Shown here one piece after another: positions 60,000 through 64,000 of a stretch of DNA of 64,000 bases (its first letter is position 1; the number at the start of each line of letters is the position of its first letter). The stretch covers positions 1,524,501 through 1,588,500 of the forward strand of contig NZ_JASBAN010000001.1 of assembly GCF_029953305.1 (NCBI RefSeq), read 5' to 3'. The notes below the pieces were generated by a model. The model was given only the letters and a program-made list of their open reading frames with translations, was not told the origin of the DNA and ran no database searches. This DNA comes from Commensalibacter nepenthis (GTDB taxonomy: Bacteria > Pseudomonadota > Alphaproteobacteria > Acetobacterales > Acetobacteraceae). The position numbers were made by a program, and so were the translations under genes.

Positions 60000-60859
60000 G
60001 TAGGAATTGATCGCGTTATTTACAGTGATATGGAATATTACTGTAAATAACATGCATAGAAAAACGAAGCTTACACTGTATCATCGAGAAGAGATATGGC
60101 GATTACATCATCAAGAGAAAGTCACGGTAACGGATCTGGCTAAGTGTTTTATGGTCAGCAGGTCTACGATTTATGTTGTATTAAGGCGTGCTCGGTTGCA
60201 ATTTTTTGTGCCGATGTCCAGCACAAATGAGCGTTATAAAACAATCAAATATGGCATTAAACGCCTTGAAAAACACTTGAGGACAAGCTCAGACGGCAAG
60301 CCAAAAAATATAACAACTCTTATCCTGGGGAGATGGTGCATGTCGAGACTAAACGGCTTCCTTTGTTGAAAAATGAGACTAAACAGCAAACTCGGGAGTA
60401 TCTTTTTGTAGGTATTGATGATTTTTCTCGAGAACGCTATGCAGGGATTTACAACGATAAATCTCAGTTTAGTGCAGCTCAGTTCCTACAAGACGATGTG
60501 CTGGTTCAATGCCCTTATATGATCGAATGTGTTTACTCTGACAATGGCAGAGAATACCAAGGAACGCTTGAACATCTGTTTGTTAAATCTTGTTATACCA
60601 ATCGGATTAACCAGAAATTTACCAAGCCGGCTTGCCCTCAAACCAATGGCAAAGCAGAGCGCGTCATTCGCACACTCATGGAAATGTGGCATGAGCGTGC
60701 ATTGTTCGTCAATGCTCAGGATCGAAAGTTAAAGTTGAAACGATTTATTCATTATTATAACACTGTTAAACCCCATAAAGGCATTCAAGGAAAAACACCC
60801 TATGAGGTCTTAGATGGTTATTTTAAACAAAATCTGTAAATAACACGATCAATTCTTAC
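60000..60859 (+). mobile_element. IS481-type insertion sequence
   Basis: About 860 bp bounded by inverted repeats: GTAGGAATTGATCGCGTTAT... at 60000 and the reverse complement of ...ACACGATCAATTCTTAC ending at 60859 (24 of 26 match). It contains one transposase gene broken into two frames. A second, interrupted copy lies at 63837-63986. Confidence 0.8.
60052..60839 (+). pseudogene. IS481-family transposase, frameshifted
   Basis: Part 1 (60052-60369 frame) gives RKTKLTLYHREEIWRLHHQEKVTVTDLAKCFMVSRSTIYVVLRRARL, the HTH region. Part 2 (frame ending 60839) gives the DDE core: FVGIDDFSRERYAGIY, VYSDNGREYQG, KAERVIRTLMEMW. The two frames would join by a -1 shift near the A5 run at about 60270 (KRLEK / LEDKLRRQAKKYNN). 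Most likely inactivated; programmed shifting is less likely for this family. Confidence 0.75.
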
Positions 60860-60958
60860 AAATATAAACGTTCTTAGTAGGTTTTGGATTTAACTCTTTG
60901 GATATTTATTTCATTAAAGACGATACTGGAAAAACAATCGAATATGAGTTTTGTAAAT
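60860..60958 (+). pseudogene. 3' fragment of a gene cut by the IS481-type element
   Basis: Directly after the IS end one frame reads LVGFGFNSLDIYFIKDDTGKTIEYEFCK and stops at 60958. It looks like the end of a protein but is too short to name. The rest up to 61112 shows no gene. Confidence 0.3.
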
Positions 60959-61112
60959 AAAAGCAACATTTTAAAAATGCGAACCCGTTAATCATCATCT
61001 CCAAATACAACAGGGTACCCTTTTAGTTTTTGTTTTACAGATCATGCCCATAAATAAACCATAAACCAGACTAACCCTGTGTGGATCCTTATCTAAAACA
61101 TTAACCTTCATA

Positions 61113-62651
61113 TTACTCATGCTTGCTAGATTTCGAATTCGTTGTAACAATCGTCCCATCAGGATACGTAGTTTCCCACCCACCGCCAAGTGCTTTGTAA
61201 AGCTGCACAAGATTAATCGAAATTTGTGCGTTGCTTTGAATTAAATCTTGTTGCGAAGACAGTAAACGCCTTTGAGCATCTAATACATTAATAAAAGTTT
61301 GCAATCCTTGACGATATTGCGCCTGAGCCAACTCAACAGAACGCTGATTAGATTTTACTGTATCTTGTAAACGCACTTGCTTTAATTGCTCTGCCTGATA
61401 GGCATTTAGAGCATTATCAACTTCTTGCCATGCTTGTAAAACTGTTTTGCGATATGCCAAAGCAGCTTCTTTTTGCTCGGCTTTTTTAAGTGTTAATTGC
61501 CCTTTCAACTTTCCACCTTCAAAAATGGGTAGAGAGATTGATGGACCAACATTCCAAGCTCCGGCACTCCAAAATCCTAAATCCCTAAAAGATAACGATT
61601 GAAATCCCATTCGAGCATCAATCGTTACTTTTGGATAAAAATCTGCCTCCGCCATTCCAACCTCAGCAGTTGCAGAATGTAATTTAGCCTCAGACTGTCG
61701 AATATCAGGTCTGCGTTGTGCTAATTCAGAAGGAAAACCAATCGGCACTTGAGGGGGAACAAGTGGAATCGGTTGTGGTGTAGATAATTCTTCACTTAAA
61801 GCCCTTGGGGGTTCGCCCAATAATAATCCCAACGCATTGATATATTGAATAACTTGTTGCTCTAAATTAGGAATCTCGGATCTGGTTTGTTCTAATTGTG
61901 CTTCTGCCGAACGGACATCCAACTCTGTAACCAACCCCCCATTAAATCGTTGGGTTGCAAGGGTTAAAATATTTAGAGCAATTTTTTCATTTTCTTTGAC
62001 AATATGTAATTGCGATTGCAATTCACGCAATGTCATATAATTTTGTGCAACCTCTGCCTGTTGAGCAATCAATACCCCTCGACGATCTTCTTCAGAAACT
62101 TGCTTTAAGGCACTTGCTGATTCATATTGCCGTCTTACTCGTCCCCATAAATCGAGCTCCCAACTGGTATCTAAACTATCACTCCATTGATTAAAAGAAG
62201 GGATATCTACATCACTTGGATTAACCACATTTCCTAATGCAGGTTCACTGGTCTTAACCTTTTGCAATGCTCTACTAAATGATTTCTGACTATACTGACT
62301 TCTTTGATATCCTGCAGAGGCACCCAAACTTGGGAAGCGCGCGGCACCCGCAATCATTAATTGCGCTCGACTGGCAATTAATCGTTGTGTTGCCATCTGA
62401 ATATCCAAATTTGCTGTTACTGCACGGCGTTCCAAATCCGTCAAAACAGGATCATGAAAATATTCCCACCATTGTGGATTAATTTTCTGCATAACTACTT
62501 GACTATTAACAGGAGCTTGTAAATTACTAGTAACGTTTGACCATTTCGAAGGTGTCCAAACATCTTCTTTATGATAATCAGGTCCAACCGCACACCCGAC
62601 CAAGGTTGGAATTGTAATCACCATTGTTAAAAAGGAAACTCTATATTTCAT
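61113..62651 (-). CDS. NodT-family outer membrane efflux lipoprotein
   Basis: Outer-membrane channel of a tripartite RND-type efflux pump. The start is put at ATG 62651 because MKYRVSFLTMVITIPTLVGC is a lipoprotein signal with the lipobox LVGC; the open frame extends to 62732. Mature protein begins CAVGPDYHKEDVWTPSKW. Two OEP repeats are present, with ELDLWGRVRRQYESASAL in the first and AQRRPDIRQSEAKLHSATAEVGMAEADFYP in the second. No pump or adaptor gene is in view; IS elements flank the gene on both sides, so its partners may have been separated. Confidence 0.9.
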   Translation of the reverse strand: MKYRVSFLTMVITIPTLVGCAVGPDYHKEDVWTPSKWSNVTSNLQAPVNSQVVMQKINPQWWEYFHDPVLTDLERRAVTANLDIQMATQRLIASRAQLMIAGAARFPSLGASAGYQRSQYSQKSFSRALQKVKTSEPALGNVVNPSDVDIPSFNQWSDSLDTSWELDLWGRVRRQYESASALKQVSEEDRRGVLIAQQAEVAQNYMTLRELQSQLHIVKENEKIALNILTLATQRFNGGLVTELDVRSAEAQLEQTRSEIPNLEQQVIQYINALGLLLGEPPRALSEELSTPQPIPLVPPQVPIGFPSELAQRRPDIRQSEAKLHSATAEVGMAEADFYPKVTIDARMGFQSLSFRDLGFWSAGAWNVGPSISLPIFEGGKLKGQLTLKKAEQKEAALAYRKTVLQAWQEVDNALNAYQAEQLKQVRLQDTVKSNQRSVELAQAQYRQGLQTFINVLDAQRRLLSSQQDLIQSNAQISINLVQLYKALGGGWETTYPDGTIVTTNSKSSKHE

Positions 62652-62868
62652 TATTCCAACCAAATCTCTAATCACATTGATATCATTATCAGCAATTTGC
62701 TTTGTAGCATTTTTATATATCATATCAACCAAAAAAACTATCCTACAATGAAAGTTGATAGAATTTATTATCCATTATTTATATAGGGTATTTACTTGAG
62801 TGATCTATACAAAAACTTATTTCAAAGTAGAGCATTTCTTGTGCAAAATAGCAAAATTAAAATAAACG

Positions 62869-63744
62869 GTCTTGTCGCAAATTTAATTATGTATTTTAGT
62901 ATGATGTAGAAATGGAGTGATTATTTTATTTAGGATTGATTTATGTCTATTGGTATCTATAGCAAGCTTATATTAAGGTCTAAGGATGATTTTAAAGGTC
63001 GTCATTTTAATGGATTGATGATTATACAAGCGGTAAACTGGTATTTACGCTATTGTCTTAGCTATCGAGACATTGAAAAATTGTTTTTAGAGCGTGGAGT
63101 AAGCGTTGATCATAGCACGTTAAACCGTTGGGTATTACGCTATGCTCCTCTATTAGAAAAACGTTTGAGAAGCTATAGAAAACCTCATTGTGGTGAGGTG
63201 AGGATTGATGAAACCTATATCAAAGTAAAAGGTCAGTGGAAGTATCTATATAGAGCCATTGATAAGAATGGAACTGCTATTGATTTCTTATTAACAGCTA
63301 AAAGAAATATCAAAGCAGCACAACGTTTCGTTAGAAAGGCGTTTAAAAAAGATGGCCTATTCGCTCCAACCTATATTGGAACAGATAAAGCATCTCCTTT
63401 TCCAAAGACCATACAAACCATGAAGAATGAGTATATCCTTCCCAATCACTGCGTTCATGAAACAAAGAAATCTTTACAACAGGGAATAGAAAATGATCAT
63501 TTTAGAGTAAAGAGAATGATCCCAAAGAATGGTTGCTTTCAGTCTTTTCATACCGCAAGAAAAACACTCAACGGATATGAGGCCATTCTCTGGATAAAAA
63601 AAGGACTGGGCTTTAAAGGAAAATGGACAATCAACGAACAAATAAAGCTCATTCAAAATATCTTCGGTTTAAACAAATCTCTCGCTTGCTAAATTAACCA
63701 ATTCCATACTAAAAAACAACCTAGTTTTAAATTTGCAACAAGAC
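62869..63744 (+). mobile_element. IS6-type element, complete copy
   Basis: Left end GGTCTTGTCGCAAATTT at 62869 and right end AAATTTGCAACAAGAC ending at 63744, inverted repeats matching at most positions. About 876 bp with an intact transposase. A second right-end fragment follows directly at 63745-63836. Confidence 0.75.
62943..63692 (+). CDS. IS6-family transposase
   Basis: 249 residues, complete: N-terminal HTH (FKGRHFNGLMIIQAVNWYLRYCLSYRDIEKLFLERGVSVDHSTLNRWV) and DDE core VRIDETYIKVKGQWKYLYRA, GTDKASPFPKT, GIENDHFRVKRMIP. It differs from the copy at 59151 at scattered residues, so the two are diverged relatives and not a recent duplication. Start ATG 62943 follows the weak site aggattgatt. 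Confidence 0.85.
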   Translation: MSIGIYSKLILRSKDDFKGRHFNGLMIIQAVNWYLRYCLSYRDIEKLFLERGVSVDHSTLNRWVLRYAPLLEKRLRSYRKPHCGEVRIDETYIKVKGQWKYLYRAIDKNGTAIDFLLTAKRNIKAAQRFVRKAFKKDGLFAPTYIGTDKASPFPKTIQTMKNEYILPNHCVHETKKSLQQGIENDHFRVKRMIPKNGCFQSFHTARKTLNGYEAILWIKKGLGFKGKWTINEQIKLIQNIFGLNKSLAC

Positions 63745-63836
63745 TAAATATCTTCGGTCTAAATAATAATATATTCGTCTAAATTAGCTAGCTTTATGGC
63801 TAATCACAGCACCATGTCAATATTTGCAACAAGACC
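63745..63836 (+). mobile_element. 92-bp right-end remnant of another IS6-type copy
   Basis: Repeats the end of an IS6 element: TCTTCGGTCTAAATAATAAT..., matching (inverted) the 59098-59180 copy better than the adjoining complete copy. It ends with the terminal repeat ATTTGCAACAAGACC at 63836. Likely left by recombination between two IS6 copies. Confidence 0.65.
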
Positions 63837-63986
63837 ACATAAATCGTAGACCTGCTGACCATAAAACGCTTAGCCAGATCTGTTATCGTGACTTTCTCTT
63901 GATGATACAGCATAAGCTTCGTTTTTCTATGCATGTTCATTACAGTAATATTTCATATCACTGTAAACAACGCGATCAATTCTTAC
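63837..63986 (-). mobile_element. IS481-type fragment, interrupted by IS6-type sequence
   Basis: Reverse complement of the first 178 bp of the element at 60000, with a 27-bp internal deletion in the transposase start. It ends at 63986 in the terminal repeat (…CAATTCTTAC). The IS6 sequences at 62869-63836 are inserted into it at the codon for the HTH region. Confidence 0.75.
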
Positions 63987-64000
63987 ACCTAATCTGTATG

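Overview
The window is a chromosomal segment of a low-GC alphaproteobacterium. A complete tailed prophage of about 54 kb fills most of it, and a cluster of insertion sequences follows. The AT-rich sequence, the pstCAB-phoU-phoB-phoR order, a NodT-type efflux lipoprotein and a phage-borne GapR (DUF2312) homologue all fit an acetic acid bacterium such as a Commensalibacter-like insect symbiont. That assignment is inference.

Region by region. (1) 1-5157: the 3' part of the phosphate-uptake operon (pstC partial, pstA, pstB, phoU, phoB, phoR), one tightly spaced rightward unit. (2) 5177-58949: a prophage inserted at the 3' end of tRNA-Thr(GGT). A 17-bp core repeat marks both ends, and probable integrase arm sites lie inside each end. 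The early region runs from integrase through a leftward operon (excisionase-like, Sak4-like ATPase, RecE-like nuclease). It then has two separate XRE repressors, each with its own palindromic operator family, and a rightward operon with a Cro-like protein, GapR, a replication protein, a KilA-N antirepressor and SSB. Late genes follow in order: terminase, portal, head morphogenesis, a Nudix-DUF2213 fusion, decoration, major capsid, neck, contractile sheath and tube, a frameshifted tail chaperone, tape measure, a Mu/P2-type baseplate, and a set of fibre, adhesin and esterase genes. Membrane lysis proteins and an endolysin close the series. (3) 58934-64000: intact tRNA-Thr, two IS6-type copies, a 151-bp MITE-like element, a frameshifted IS481-type element, a second IS481 fragment cut by the window edge, and a lone NodT-family outer-membrane efflux gene.

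The most interesting part is the cargo. Four islands interrupt the late operon. Three of them (ending near 31410, 37087 and 41042) end in nearly the same terminator hairpin, placed 16-20 bp before the next tail-gene start. Two of these three also begin with a leftward secreted-protein gene carrying an almost identical 67-bp leader. They carry a TM / ImmA-like protease / beta-family operon and a DUF488 plus partner operon. The fourth island splits the lysis cassette. It carries a transposase/KilA-N pair, a four-TM protein with a ComEC-like MBL hydrolase, and a TcmP/DUF5131 three-Cys pair. None of these cargo operons is a system I can name with confidence, so they are the best candidates for new defence or superinfection functions. 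Other unusual signals are perfect inverted repeats at the equivalent variable loop of all three KilA-N/BRO genes, a T-run -1 frameshift site in the tail chaperone, and a promoter-to-terminator stretch near attR with no ORF that may be a small RNA.
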